A stretch of DNA of 17,382 bases. Origin: Leptospira ellisii. Lineage in GTDB: Bacteria; Spirochaetota; Leptospiria; Leptospirales; Leptospiraceae. Each line of letters opens with the position of its first letter. Within the stretch, counting starts at the first letter, position 1. Below are positions 1-13,043 of this stretch, piece after piece. Below the pieces are notes generated by a model, which was not told where the DNA came from, did not search any database, and saw only the letters and a list, made by a program, of their open reading frames with translations. The stretch spans positions 1 through 17,382 of the forward strand of contig NZ_NPEF01000076.1 of assembly GCF_002811955.1 (NCBI RefSeq), read 5' to 3'. Both the position numbers and the translations under genes were made by a program.

Positions 1-1331
1 AGGAGCAGTTTTTTCAGATCTTCCACAAGAACCTGGCGATCAAACTCATCATCGATGCGGAAACCGGAGAGATCGTGGACGTCAGCGATTCCGCCCTCGA
101 ATTTTACGGCTATTCCAGGAAAGAATTTTCCGAACTCAAAATCAGCGAGGTCAACATTCTCAATCCCGAGCAGATCAAAACCGAGATGATGAAGGCGAGT
201 TCCGAAAACCGTCTCTACTTCAATTTCATCCATCGTTTGAAATCGGGGGAACTTCGGGACGTCGAGGTCTTTTCCGGTCCTATTTCCCTGAACCGAAGAA
301 TCTATCTTTATTCCATCATCCACGACGTGACCGATCGGAATCTCGCGCTCGAAGCGAAGGCGCTCAGCGAACGGAAATACAAAAACCTGATCGAACTCGC
401 CGCGGACGCAATCGTTCTGCTGAATTCTTCGGGAACGATCGAAGAGGCGAATCAGATGTCCTCCGAACTCACCGGTTATTCCCGCGAGCGGATGATCGGA
501 ATGAGCGTGTATGAAATCATAGATTCAGAAAATCTAATGGAGCTTCCGCTCAATCTTTCGTTCGAAGAAGGCACGACCCTGATCCGGGAACGCGTGATAC
601 GAAAGTCGGACGGCGCTAAGGTTCCCGTGGAGATCAACGCGGTGCGTCTGGAACAGGGAAAACTTCTGGCGGTGGTACGGGACATCACGGAGCGTAAACT
701 CGCGCAAAAAAGGATGGAGGACACGCTTCAGGAAAAGGAGTTGATGCTGAAGGAAATCCATCATCGTGTGAAAAACAACCTTCAGATCGTTTCGAGTCTA
801 TTGAGTTTTCATTCGGAAATCAACGAGGACGAGGTTCTGCAAAAAATTCTGAAGGAATGTGAACTGAGGGTCAAGTCGATGGCTTTGGTGCACGAGGAAC
901 TTTATCGTTCGGACGATTTGGCTCAGGTGGATCTTAAGAATTACAGTCTTTCCCTGGCTTCCAATCTGCTTTCGATTTACGGCCGTTCCTCCGGAGTAAG
1001 GATCCATAATTTCGAAACCTCCTTTTTGATTTCGATCGATCGCGCCATTCCCATCGGCTTGATCCTGAACGAACTGCTCGCCAATTCCTTGAAATACGCT
1101 TTTGCCGAAGCGGAAAAAGGGGAGATCTTTTTGAACTTAACGGAAGAGGACGGCACCTTACATTTGGAATATAGGGACACGGGAAACGGCTTCGATTGGG
1201 AGGACGCAAGAAAACGACAGAGCGGTCTCGGTTTGAAGCTGATAGAAATGTTGTCCTTACAACTGCACGCGAAACTTTCCTTTCGATCGGAAAAGGGTTT
1301 TTATTTCCGGATGTCCTTTCCGGGTTGGTAG
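1..1331 (+). CDS. PAS-PAS sensor histidine kinase, HisKA_2 type (5' end cut by window edge)
   Basis: Cytosolic-looking sensor kinase. The frame is open from base 3, and the reading before the first GTG (base 75) is already good PAS sequence (QIFHKNLAIKL, then DAETGEIV), so the true start lies outside the window. Numbering from base 3: PAS 1 about residues 1-115, PAS 2 about 125-230 (ending DITERK), a HisKA_2 dimerisation/phosphoacceptor segment with EIHHRVKNN and likely phospho-His at residue 254 (bases 762-764), then an ATPase domain with N-box NELLANS (about 356-361), G1 box DTGNGF and G2 box GLGLKL. No membrane segment is visible in the part present. HisKA_2 kinases autophosphorylate on His and pass phosphate to a response regulator; none is encoded nearby, so it looks like an orphan. 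It closely resembles the kinase at 6134-7546. The signal sensed cannot be told from the sequence. Confidence 0.93.
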   Translation, partial: EQFFQIFHKNLAIKLIIDAETGEIVDVSDSALEFYGYSRKEFSELKISEVNILNPEQIKTEMMKASSENRLYFNFIHRLKSGELRDVEVFSGPISLNRRIYLYSIIHDVTDRNLALEAKALSERKYKNLIELAADAIVLLNSSGTIEEANQMSSELTGYSRERMIGMSVYEIIDSENLMELPLNLSFEEGTTLIRERVIRKSDGAKVPVEINAVRLEQGKLLAVVRDITERKLAQKRMEDTLQEKELMLKEIHHRVKNNLQIVSSLLSFHSEINEDEVLQKILKECELRVKSMALVHEELYRSDDLAQVDLKNYSLSLASNLLSIYGRSSGVRIHNFETSFLISIDRAIPIGLILNELLANSLKYAFAEAEKGEIFLNLTEEDGTLHLEYRDTGNGFDWEDARKRQSGLGLKLIEMLSLQLHAKLSFRSEKGFYFRMSFPGW

Positions 1332-1373
1332 ATCGGATCCGACTTTTTACAAGCGTTCGGTCGCGGAACCTGC

Positions 1374-1401
1374 TTGCATTATTTAAACTGGGATTTACAC
1401 T
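1374..1401 (+). promoter_or_regulatory. possible sigma70-like promoter for the cyclic-nucleotide-binding gene
   Basis: TTGCAT (1374-1379) and TACACT (1396-1401) are separated by 16 bases and lie in the 88-base gap after the sensor kinase. Both boxes match consensus only partly (3/6 and 4/6). A start of transcription about 7 bases downstream would leave a leader of only about 12 bases before the ATG at 1420. It is a pattern match only. Confidence 0.25.
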
Positions 1402-1419
1402 CGCATTTCGGGAAACCTT

Positions 1420-1896
1420 ATGCAACATACAAAAGAAGAAATTTTAAAGCAGATTTATCTTTTTTCCAATTTTACCGAAGACGAGTTGGCCTCGATCGCG
1501 GAAAAAACCGAATACAAAGTATACGATCAAGGGGACGCGATCTTCCACGAAGGAAACGAAGCGAAGGCCTTTTTTGTGGTGATCTACGGAACCTTGAAGG
1601 TGCTGGCCGCCACCGAAAAGGGAGACGACGTAAACGTAACCACCATCGCCACCGGGGATCATTTCGGAGAGTTACCCTTTTTGGATCCAGGAAAACGTTC
1701 CGCTTCCGTCGAGGCGATGGAACGTTCCGAATTGTTGAGAATTCCTTACGATCACCTGAAATCGGTTTTCGACAAGGATTCGAAGGCCGCTTTGAAGTTT
1801 TATCAAGAAATTTCCCATTTTCTTGCGAAACGTCTCCGTATGTTGACGCACGATTTGACGTATGCAAGAGAATTAAGAAAACGATATACGATCTGA
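1420..1896 (+). CDS. stand-alone cyclic-nucleotide-binding domain protein
   Basis: A 158-residue protein that is almost entirely one cNMP-binding (CAP/PKA regulatory type) beta-roll. The phosphate-binding cassette is readable as HFGELPFLDPGKRSASV (about 81-97): Glu84 is where the ribose-binding Glu sits and Arg93 where the cyclic-phosphate Arg sits, so ligand binding looks intact. A helical tail (about 112-158, rich in Arg/Lys) follows, but it is too short for the winged-helix DNA-binding domain of Crp/Fnr regulators, so this is not an obvious transcription factor. It probably acts by protein-protein contact in the cytosol. The ATG at 1420 is preceded by a weak GGGAAA. The gene stands 88 bases after a sensor kinase and 62 bases before a lipase-like lipoprotein. 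A membrane adenylate cyclase is encoded at the other end of the window, but a functional link is only inference. Confidence 0.9.
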   Translation: MQHTKEEILKQIYLFSNFTEDELASIAEKTEYKVYDQGDAIFHEGNEAKAFFVVIYGTLKVLAATEKGDDVNVTTIATGDHFGELPFLDPGKRSASVEAMERSELLRIPYDHLKSVFDKDSKAALKFYQEISHFLAKRLRMLTHDLTYARELRKRYTI

Positions 1897-1945
1897 TCCT
1901 CGGTTTCCGCTACGGGACCGGCGTCGCTTTCTCCGCAGTTTTTCC

Positions 1946-1951
1946 AAGGAG
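1946..1951 (+). promoter_or_regulatory. ribosome binding site that fixes the lipase start
   Basis: AAGGAG lies 7 bases before the ATG at 1959. The same frame is open further upstream, back to 1374, but that part overlaps the cyclic-nucleotide-binding gene and reads as low-quality Arg-rich sequence. This Shine-Dalgarno site and the signal peptide directly after it mark 1959 as the true start. Confidence 0.8.
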
Positions 1952-1958
1952 ACTCAGA

Positions 1959-2909
1959 ATGAATTTCAGACTTTCTTCTTTCCGGTCGTCGCCTTCCCTC
2001 GGGAAGGTTTTTCTTTTTACGGTTTCGATTCTATTCCTTCTCTCCTCCTGTTCGAATACCCTGATCCAATCCGGACTCGCTTGGGAACACTATCGTTCCG
2101 GTTTGGAGGTGAAAACCGTTACCGCGGGCGGCTATCGATGGAAGTATTTGGAGGGAGGAGCGGGGGAGACGATCCTTTTGATCCACGGTTTCGGAGGGGA
2201 TAAGGACAACTGGACCCGTTTCGTCAGAACTCTTTCGGATTCGTATCACGTGATTTCGCCGGACCTGCCCGGCTTCGGAGAAAACGACCGTAAATCCGAA
2301 GACGAATATTCCATCTCCTCGCAAACGCGCCGGCTGCACGAGTTCGCTTCCGTCTTGGGTTTAAAACGGTTTCATCTGATCGGAAATTCGATGGGAGGTT
2401 TTATCTCGGGAATGTACGCGATCCGTTATCCGGAACAGGTCGATACGCTCGCTTTGGTGGATACCGCCGGGGTGAGTTCGCCGGTTCCGAGCGAGTTGTC
2501 CGTTTATTTGTCCCGGGGAAAAAACCCGCTCGTAGTGGAGAACGAAAAGGACTTCGAGTTCCTGATGAATTTCATCTTCGTTAAACCTCCGTATATTCCA
2601 TTTTTCTTAAAGACTTACTTTTCGGAACGCGCGATCCGAAGCAGGGAATTCAACGAAAAGATCTATCGGGAAATTCGCGGAGAATTCGGGGCGTTGGAAA
2701 CCGGGATGCGTTCGATCCGCGCGAGAACTCTGATCCTTTGGGGAGATGCGGATCGGGTGATCCACGTCAGTTCCTCGGATGTTCTACAAAAGGGGATCCC
2801 CGGTTCGGTGCGCGTCCTACTCAAGGATTGCGGTCACAGTCCCCAGCTGGAACGTCCGGCCGAGTCCGCGGAGGTCTATAGGAATTTTCTAAAGGGAAAT
2901 CTCCGTTAA
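1959..2909 (+). CDS. alpha/beta-hydrolase lipoprotein, family V lipase-like
   Basis: A 316-residue predicted lipase/esterase on the cell envelope. The N-terminus is a lipoprotein signal: charged start, hydrophobic stretch (about 17-28), then LSSC with lipidated Cys31. The hydrolase fold follows: oxyanion-region HGFGGDKDNW, PDLPGFGE, nucleophile elbow GNSMGG with Ser144, acid in WGDADRV (Asp265 the likely triad member) and DCGHSPQLERP with His293, so the triad looks complete. HGFGGDKDNW, GNSMGGF and CGH.P..ERP resemble the Moraxella/Psychrobacter family V lipases as I remember them. The substrate is probably a carboxyl ester such as an acylglycerol, but this is inferred from the family. It lies 62 bases after the cNMP-binding gene on the same strand and may be co-transcribed. 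Its TAA directly touches the TGA of the convergent hybrid kinase, with no base between. Confidence 0.9.
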   Translation: MNFRLSSFRSSPSLGKVFLFTVSILFLLSSCSNTLIQSGLAWEHYRSGLEVKTVTAGGYRWKYLEGGAGETILLIHGFGGDKDNWTRFVRTLSDSYHVISPDLPGFGENDRKSEDEYSISSQTRRLHEFASVLGLKRFHLIGNSMGGFISGMYAIRYPEQVDTLALVDTAGVSSPVPSELSVYLSRGKNPLVVENEKDFEFLMNFIFVKPPYIPFFLKTYFSERAIRSREFNEKIYREIRGEFGALETGMRSIRARTLILWGDADRVIHVSSSDVLQKGIPGSVRVLLKDCGHSPQLERPAESAEVYRNFLKGNLR

Positions 2910-5954
<3,045 letters not shown>

Positions 5955-6047
5955 AACTTCACTTTCAATCGATAAGACGACTGTTTACGATTTACTAGAT
6001 TCGATCTTCAAACAAGCAAAATAAAAGGAAATCGTAACCTTTTGATA

Positions 6048-6075
6048 AAACGATACGGACCGTTCCGGCTCGTTT
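6048..6075. promoter_or_regulatory. nested inverted repeat in the divergent kinase promoter region
   Basis: AAACGA (6048-6053) and TCGTTT (6070-6075) form a perfect 6-base inverted repeat around 16 bases that themselves contain ACGG-A-CCGT (6055-6063). It lies just before a possible -35 box (6078) in the 179-base gap between two divergent sensor kinase genes, where a regulator could act on both. Short repeats like this occur by chance, so an operator role is a guess. Confidence 0.25.
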
Positions 6076-6077
6076 GA

Positions 6078-6105
6078 TTGACTTTCCGTCCGAACCCTCT
6101 ACCAT
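6078..6105 (+). promoter_or_regulatory. possible sigma70-like promoter for the second HisKA_2 kinase
   Basis: TTGACT (6078-6083, 5/6 to consensus) and TACCAT (6100-6105, 4/6) are spaced by 16 bases in the 179-base gap 5955-6133. Transcription from here would give a leader of about 20 bases. The leader has no recognisable Shine-Dalgarno before the ATG at 6134. I found no equally good pair for the minus-strand hybrid kinase. Confidence 0.35.
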
Positions 6106-6133
6106 GCCTTTATAGTCGCTTTACAGTTTTACA

Positions 6134-7546
6134 ATGGAATCCATCACGATCACAGACGAACGATATCGAATGCTTTTCGAACTTTCCCGGGACGGACTTG
6201 CGATCCATTCGGAAGGCAGAATCCTTTCGGCCAATAAGGCGCTTGTGAGAATGCTCGGTTACGAATCCGCGGAGGAATTGATCGGAAAACCGGTGCTTCA
6301 ATTCGTACATCCTAGATCGCAGGGAGTCGTACGGGAAAGGATCCATAAGATGCACCGCGAGGGTTCCACGGTCGGGTTGATCGAGGAGGAATTCATCCGC
6401 AAGGACGGTTCCACCCTTTTCGTGGAGGTTTTGGCCACTCCGTTTTCGGAAAACGGAACCGCATACGTCCAAGTGATCGTTCGGGACGTAAATTCGCGCA
6501 AACGTGTGGAATTGGAACTCGAACGTCTTCGTTCGAAACTGCAGATCACACGGGACAGGCTTCTCGGAGTGATCGAGGGGACCAAGGACGCGATTTGCGC
6601 GGTGGATATCCATTTTAGAATCATCGCGTTCAACTCCTCGTACGAATTGATCTTCTGGAAACTCTACGGCAAAAAGATCGAGGAGGGGAATATCCTTCCC
6701 GAATTGATCTCCGATCCGATCGAAAGAGCGGTCGTGATCGAAAATTGGAGCAGGGCCCTCCGCGGCGAGGTTTATACCACCGAACGCACGTTACGCGGTC
6801 TTGTTCAGGAGGTCGCCGTTCTGGAATTGAGCCACAGTTCGATCCGGGATTCGACCCACAACCTGATCGGGGCGACCCAGATCATACGGGATATCACCGA
6901 ACGCAAGTTAGACGATGAAAAGCTCCGAAGAACCCTGGAAGAGAAGGAAGTGATGCTCAAAGAGATCCATCACAGGGTGAAAAACAACCTTCAGATCGTG
7001 GCGAGTCTGCTGGGACTTCAGGCGGATCACTCCGAAAACGAAAGGATATCCCAGATTCTCAAGGAATGCGAACGTCGGATCCAGTCTATGGCGCTGATCC
7101 ACAAGGAGCTCTATCAGTCAGAGAATATCACGAAAATCGATTTTTACGATTATCTCAACACTCTGCTCGTCAGCCTTCTTCATTCCTTCGGAAGGGAAAA
7201 GAAGGTGAAGTTCGCCGTGTCTTCGAAGCCGAATTTCGTCTCGATAGAAACCGCGATTCCCTTGGGTTTGATCGTGAACGAACTCGTTACCAATTCCCTA
7301 AAGTACGCGTTTCCGGGCGAAACGAGCGGAACCGTCTCCGTAAAACTACGTTCCGGCTCGGAAGGATCGGTATTGGAGGTTTCGGACGACGGAATCGGAA
7401 TGCCGGAGGGTTTCGAATTCTCCAAATCGGAATCCTTGGGACTCAAACTCGTGGAAATTCTTTCGAGACAATTGCGCGGAAAATGCGTTTTGGTTTCCGA
7501 GGAAGGCGCGTCCGGAACCCGGATCCAGGTTCAATTTAAAGTTTAA
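6134..7546 (+). CDS. PAS-PAS sensor histidine kinase, HisKA_2 type
   Basis: A complete 470-residue sensor kinase without membrane segments. PAS 1 covers about residues 8-122 (DERYRMLFELSRDGLAI at its start, VIVRDVNSRK at its end), PAS 2 about 138-258 (ending DITERK), HisKA_2 about 268-345 with EIHHRVKNN and likely phospho-His280, and the ATPase about 355-470 with Asn382/Asn387, SDDGIGM (417-423) and SLGLKL (434-439). An in-frame TAG at 6113 and the start of PAS 1 fix the ATG at 6134, although no Shine-Dalgarno is visible. The catalytic half aligns along its length with the kinase at the left edge (for example KECE.R..SMAL.H.ELY and IP.GLI.NEL..NSLKYAF), so the two are paralogues with diverged PAS inputs. 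A partner regulator is not encoded here. Uup starts 46 bases downstream on the same strand and could be read from the same transcript. Confidence 0.95.
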   Translation: MESITITDERYRMLFELSRDGLAIHSEGRILSANKALVRMLGYESAEELIGKPVLQFVHPRSQGVVRERIHKMHREGSTVGLIEEEFIRKDGSTLFVEVLATPFSENGTAYVQVIVRDVNSRKRVELELERLRSKLQITRDRLLGVIEGTKDAICAVDIHFRIIAFNSSYELIFWKLYGKKIEEGNILPELISDPIERAVVIENWSRALRGEVYTTERTLRGLVQEVAVLELSHSSIRDSTHNLIGATQIIRDITERKLDDEKLRRTLEEKEVMLKEIHHRVKNNLQIVASLLGLQADHSENERISQILKECERRIQSMALIHKELYQSENITKIDFYDYLNTLLVSLLHSFGREKKVKFAVSSKPNFVSIETAIPLGLIVNELVTNSLKYAFPGETSGTVSVKLRSGSEGSVLEVSDDGIGMPEGFEFSKSESLGLKLVEILSRQLRGKCVLVSEEGASGTRIQVQFKV

Positions 7547-7592
7547 AAACACTTGTCCAACTTCGCTTCCAAATCGAACCTGCATCTGTCCT

Positions 7593-9473
<1,881 letters not shown>

Positions 9474-9493
9474 TCCGATCCGATCCGTTCGAA

Positions 9494-11860
9494 TCAAGGG
9501 CAGCCACCGTTGTATTCGAAGGCTCCGATCGAATACCCGAACGATCCGGCCGGTACGGGAGCGGGGGCTACGTTAGGCGTTCTTAACGCTCCCGATAAGT
9601 CGTTCTGATATAACACGTTGATCGCCGGATAAGCGGGATCTACTCCTCCGAATACGGATCTACAATCCGAGTTCGGTCCTAAAAAGTAGAACGTAAACGG
9701 ATTGGTAGGGGCCGCAAAAACCACTGAATGACTGAAGTTCTGAAAGTTGACCGGAGCGAGATCCAGGAGACAAAGCGTGTTCCGCAAAGGTCCCGGATTA
9801 CCGGCGCATAACGTGGAATTAAAAAGCGGGGTTTTGGCCAACACGTTACAATCGAACAAATTGTTTCCTTTCACCTCCAGATTTCCGCTCGGAGCGGGAG
9901 TGAAATTCAAACATACCTTGTTCCCGGTCGCACCAGTGTTGGTGAAAATTTGGTTGTTCGCGATTTTGGCGGCGGATGCGGATCCGATCTGCTGGATTCC
10001 GAACGAATCGGTCGTCCCCACTCCGCCGAACACAGTGTTGTGCAGAAGAAAAAGATTGGTCGAAGGACTGTTGACGGTGAAGATTCCTGAGGTTCGATAC
10101 GCGGTAACCCCCGACGAACCGATCTGCTGATACGAATTGACCACGTTATTCGAAACCGCCATGGTCTGCGCTCCCGAGAGATTTCGGATCAGGATTCCTG
10201 TAGAATGATCGGCCGCACCGGTTCCTACGTGGGAGTTCCCGTTGACCCAATTTGAATAGATCGCGCCCTGGGAGGTGTCGGTGAGAATTCCCGCGGAGAC
10301 GCTGTTTCCGCTTCCCGCCAAAACGTAGTTATACGCTATCGTAAGATTGGGTCCGGAATTGTAGGCGGCGATGCCGGATCGTACGGTTCCCGCGGCATAC
10401 GGAGCGGGAGACGGCGTTCCTTCGAATCCGTTCCCCGCAACGACCGCTTGGAACGCTCCCGTAGTATTCAAATTATTGAATAGGATTCCGGTAGCCCACG
10501 CGTTGTTCGGATTGGGGCGAACGGTGATCTGATTGATGAGAAGGTCGGCGGTCAACGTCGTGAGGGGAGTTCCCGCATAAATCGGCGCACACGTGGTCGG
10601 TTCCGTCGCGCCGCAGTTTCCGGGAGGGGATAGGTCCTGAACCGTCGTTTTGAACGTATTGGAGTTTCTTTGGGAAAAATCGGCGCTGAATGCTCCGAGA
10701 AGATTGACTCCGTCCCTCATTTCGATTCTCTGCGTAGCGTTATCCGAAACCGTATAGGTTCCTCCCGCCACCAGAACGAAACAGGGAATCGCCGCACACT
10801 GGTTGATCGCGTAGCGGATCGAGGAACAAGGTGTCGTGTAGTCGCAGGTTCCGGCCGGTGCGCCGGTCGTGGTCACGTATTTGACTTCGTTGGCCACGGT
10901 GTAGGCGAACACGAGAGGGTTTCCGTTGTTGAATTGTTTGCCCGTATTAGGATCGAAACAACCGGTGATCCGGACGTATTGATTCAATCCCGCGGTCCAG
11001 GTTCCTCCCGAGGAGACGCGTACTTTGTCGATCGCCGTAAAACCCAAGTTAGACGCCGGGTGGGACGACTTCAGATTTCCCGCGGGAACGTTCGTCCCGT
11101 CCAAAGTACAACCCGCCACTTCTTTGGAAAACGTAAGATTGATGTCGTCCGTAGGTTTGAGAACCGTTTGATCCGCGGGCGTCGCGACGATTACGCTGAG
11201 ACAATTGACGTTCACCGCGATTCCGGGAGAGATCATCGTTCCCGACGCGGTCGCGGGAGTTTCGAATTGACACGTATGATTTTCAGGGCTTCCCAATATC
11301 TGAAGCGAATAGCCGGATTGATCCGGGATTTGCGCCGCGAAGGAATACGTTCCGTCCGAGGAGAGATTGAGAACGTCCGTGTTTCCGCTGCGAATCTGTA
11401 ATTGTCCCGCCGCCGATGCGATTCCGAAAACGTTTACGGATATAGGATAGGTTTTGGTGGCGCATACCACTTCCACATAGGAAAAAAACGGAGTGAGAAT
11501 TCCCGTCGGGTTGGTCAAAGAGCAGATCTTTTCGGGAGACGAGGTAGGTTGATTCAGGATCGAAACGGTATAAGAGGAATATCTTTGGATCGGATCGGAG
11601 AAACTGAAATCTCCGTTCGAACTTATATTCAAAGTTTTCGAATTCTGATCCTCCAAGACGAGAAGACCACCGCTCATTCCGGAGACTTTTACGTTCAAGA
11701 CGAGAGGAGTGAGGGATATCGAAAAAAAATTCGAAAAGATATACGTATCCAAAAGGGCTTCACCCGAGGGTCTTGCGATACAACTCGGAAACGTTAGAAG
11801 GAAAACCGTCGAACAAAAGATTCGGGCGATTTTCCGTTTTGAAGCGACGATCGTTTTCAC
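9494..11860 (-). CDS. large cysteine-rich lipoprotein with tandem Ig-like modules and a beta-helix
   Basis: A predicted surface lipoprotein of 788 residues from the GTG at 11860. That start is preferred because AGGA (11871-11868) sits 6 bases before it; a TTG two codons earlier (11866) touches the AGGA. The signal peptide ends in LTFPSC (Cys27), a relaxed spirochaete-type lipobox. Two tandem modules of about 80 residues follow (about 53-133 and 137-220); both contain L.ISS(N/D)G.(F/Y)SF, SxYxxxIL and two matching Cys. Next comes a Big_5-like segment (about 223-325, TPADQTVLKPTDDINLTFSKEV), then an Asn/Gly-rich right-handed beta-helix (about 328-690, DUF1565-like: FVLVAGGTYTV, GVNLLGAF, repeated GI.. 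and N.V rungs). The mature chain has 18 Cys besides the lipidated one. No enzyme motif is visible; adhesion or a structural surface role is possible. It is the last gene of the minus-strand run, 34 bases after its neighbour. Confidence 0.88.
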   Translation of the reverse strand: MKTIVASKRKIARIFCSTVFLLTFPSCIARPSGEALLDTYIFSNFFSISLTPLVLNVKVSGMSGGLLVLEDQNSKTLNISSNGDFSFSDPIQRYSSYTVSILNQPTSSPEKICSLTNPTGILTPFFSYVEVVCATKTYPISVNVFGIASAAGQLQIRSGNTDVLNLSSDGTYSFAAQIPDQSGYSLQILGSPENHTCQFETPATASGTMISPGIAVNVNCLSVIVATPADQTVLKPTDDINLTFSKEVAGCTLDGTNVPAGNLKSSHPASNLGFTAIDKVRVSSGGTWTAGLNQYVRITGCFDPNTGKQFNNGNPLVFAYTVANEVKYVTTTGAPAGTCDYTTPCSSIRYAINQCAAIPCFVLVAGGTYTVSDNATQRIEMRDGVNLLGAFSADFSQRNSNTFKTTVQDLSPPGNCGATEPTTCAPIYAGTPLTTLTADLLINQITVRPNPNNAWATGILFNNLNTTGAFQAVVAGNGFEGTPSPAPYAAGTVRSGIAAYNSGPNLTIAYNYVLAGSGNSVSAGILTDTSQGAIYSNWVNGNSHVGTGAADHSTGILIRNLSGAQTMAVSNNVVNSYQQIGSSGVTAYRTSGIFTVNSPSTNLFLLHNTVFGGVGTTDSFGIQQIGSASAAKIANNQIFTNTGATGNKVCLNFTPAPSGNLEVKGNNLFDCNVLAKTPLFNSTLCAGNPGPLRNTLCLLDLAPVNFQNFSHSVVFAAPTNPFTFYFLGPNSDCRSVFGGVDPAYPAINVLYQNDLSGALRTPNVAPAPVPAGSFGYSIGAFEYNGGCP

Positions 11861-11867
11861 GGACAAA

Positions 11868-11886
11868 TCCTATTCTATCAATAGGA
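11868..11886 (-). promoter_or_regulatory. hairpin covering the ribosome binding site of the lipoprotein gene
   Basis: In the transcript, TCCTATT and AATAGGA form a perfect 7-base stem with a 5-base loop (GATAG). The AGGA that serves the GTG start at 11860 is the end of the second arm, so the ribosome site would be closed when the stem is paired. The stem is A/U-rich and weak, so it could open with heat or by ribosomes arriving from the upstream gene. It is seen only as sequence; function is inferred. Confidence 0.35.
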
Positions 11887-11894
11887 ATCCATCA

Positions 11895-13043
11895 TCAAAA
11901 GAAAAATTTCAATCCGAACTCGACCGAACTCGGAAAAATAATTTCTTGACCGGATCGAGGCGCGCCTCTCGCGTCCGCGGTTCCGGTTTTCAGATAAGGG
12001 ACCACCCTCGGTTCGGTTGCGGATAACGTGGTTTTGGAACTGGAAGGTCCAACAAATGCCGCATCTGACACATTTAAGAGATAGAGAAAGGCTAAAATCC
12101 CCAGGGATATATTGAATTGGTTGTACTCCGCCACCGCGTGCGAGTAATGCGATTCCACCTGCAGATAGTTGTAAGTGGCGAACGGAAGGAAGGCGGGATT
12201 GTCCAGAACGAGGAGCGCGCGGTTGAGGTTTTTGCTGTCGTCCAACGCGCCTAAGCTGGAGTTGTATTCCGAATACTGCTGCGAGGAATAGGCGATGGCG
12301 CCTGCGATCAAAATCGGAAAGATCCAGGTCTTATAGGTTTTTTCCTGAGTGTGTTGTCCCCAACCCGGCAATACGGAGGATTGGAGCGCGGGTTTCCAAT
12401 GGATGAACGAGGCGGAATCCCGGTTTTCCTTTTCCGCCTGTTTTACGATTTCGGCGAGTTGCGTTTCGGTATCCGCGAGAACGAGAAATCCCTTTTTCGC
12501 CGTTTTTTTATTCCGGGGATTTTCCAAAGAAAGGGTGTAACTTCCGTTTTTAAGATCCAGACGTTCCGTTTTGATGCGGATCTCTTTGGCGTTCACGAAT
12601 TCGTATTCCGGTTTGATCGTTTCTCCCGAAGGAAGAAGAAGCGTAACGTTCATCGCTTCGGTGAAGTTGTCCCCTTTTACGACGAGATGCGGTCCCAGTT
12701 TTTCCCGGAGAACGCGGACGTTCGAATCCGGTTCCACCACGGGAGCGCGGGAAAGAACCACTTCGAAACTGATCCAATCCGAAAACACGGAAACCCTTCC
12801 GAATTTATTGAGAACGCCGATCCTGTGTTCGTAGACGCCGGGAGAAAGATTCACCTCGTATTTCGTGTTTTTGGTTTTATCTCTCGTGATCCTTCCGTGG
12901 GAATCCTTGATTTCCACCATATAACCGCCCGCTTCCGGAACGGATTTCCATTCCAGATACTGATTATCCTCTTCCGCGTTTAAAGAAACCGCGGCGGATA
13001 GGAAACAGCAGAAAAGAAAAGTTCGATAGGTTCTATTCCACAT
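11895..13043 (-). CDS. exported Fn3/IPT-like protein with membrane C-terminal region (DUF5683-like)
   Basis: A 382-residue protein of unknown function. The N-terminus is a signal peptide cleaved probably after LNA (residue 23). Residues about 28-95 form an Fn3/Ig-like module ([17 protein letters not shown] ... [11 protein letters not shown]) of the same kind as those in the upstream gene. About 98-190 resembles an IPT/TIG module ([16 protein letters not shown]). The C-terminal part has [11 protein letters not shown], as in DUF5683 proteins, two hydrophobic segments (about 237-253 and 310-327), and ends in GLKFFF, an aromatic terminus seen in outer-membrane proteins. It is therefore probably anchored in the envelope, with which membrane left open. 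Its ATG overlaps the end of the upstream frame by 11 bases (13033-13043), which suggests translational coupling. Family assignments for the IPT and C-terminal parts are moderate in certainty. Confidence 0.82.
   Translation of the reverse strand: MWNRTYRTFLFCCFLSAAVSLNAEEDNQYLEWKSVPEAGGYMVEIKDSHGRITRDKTKNTKYEVNLSPGVYEHRIGVLNKFGRVSVFSDWISFEVVLSRAPVVEPDSNVRVLREKLGPHLVVKGDNFTEAMNVTLLLPSGETIKPEYEFVNAKEIRIKTERLDLKNGSYTLSLENPRNKKTAKKGFLVLADTETQLAEIVKQAEKENRDSASFIHWKPALQSSVLPGWGQHTQEKTYKTWIFPILIAGAIAYSSQQYSEYNSSLGALDDSKNLNRALLVLDNPAFLPFATYNYLQVESHYSHAVAEYNQFNISLGILAFLYLLNVSDAAFVGPSSSKTTLSATEPRVVPYLKTGTADARGAPRSGQEIIFPSSVEFGLKFFF

Noticed and set aside
75..77. GTG as the start of the left-edge sensor kinase
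   Set aside because: The frame is open to the window edge and the upstream residues complete the PAS domain, so the gene is partial.
1333..1348. Palindrome TCGGATCCGA followed by T-run as a terminator after the first kinase
   Set aside because: The palindrome has no room for a loop and could pair only 3-4 bases, too weak for an intrinsic terminator.
1374..1958. N-terminal extension of the lipase frame
   Set aside because: It overlaps the cyclic-nucleotide-binding gene in another frame, is Arg-rich and unlike a protein domain, and a good ribosome site plus signal peptide marks the start at 1959.
10670..11401. Plus-strand open frame opposite the beta-helix lipoprotein
   Set aside because: It is Arg-rich without recognisable motifs and lies opposite a gene with clear signal peptide and modules.
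11861..11866. TTG at 11866 as start of the beta-helix lipoprotein
   Set aside because: The AGGA directly touches this TTG, while the GTG at 11860 has a normal 6-base spacing. Both give the same signal peptide.
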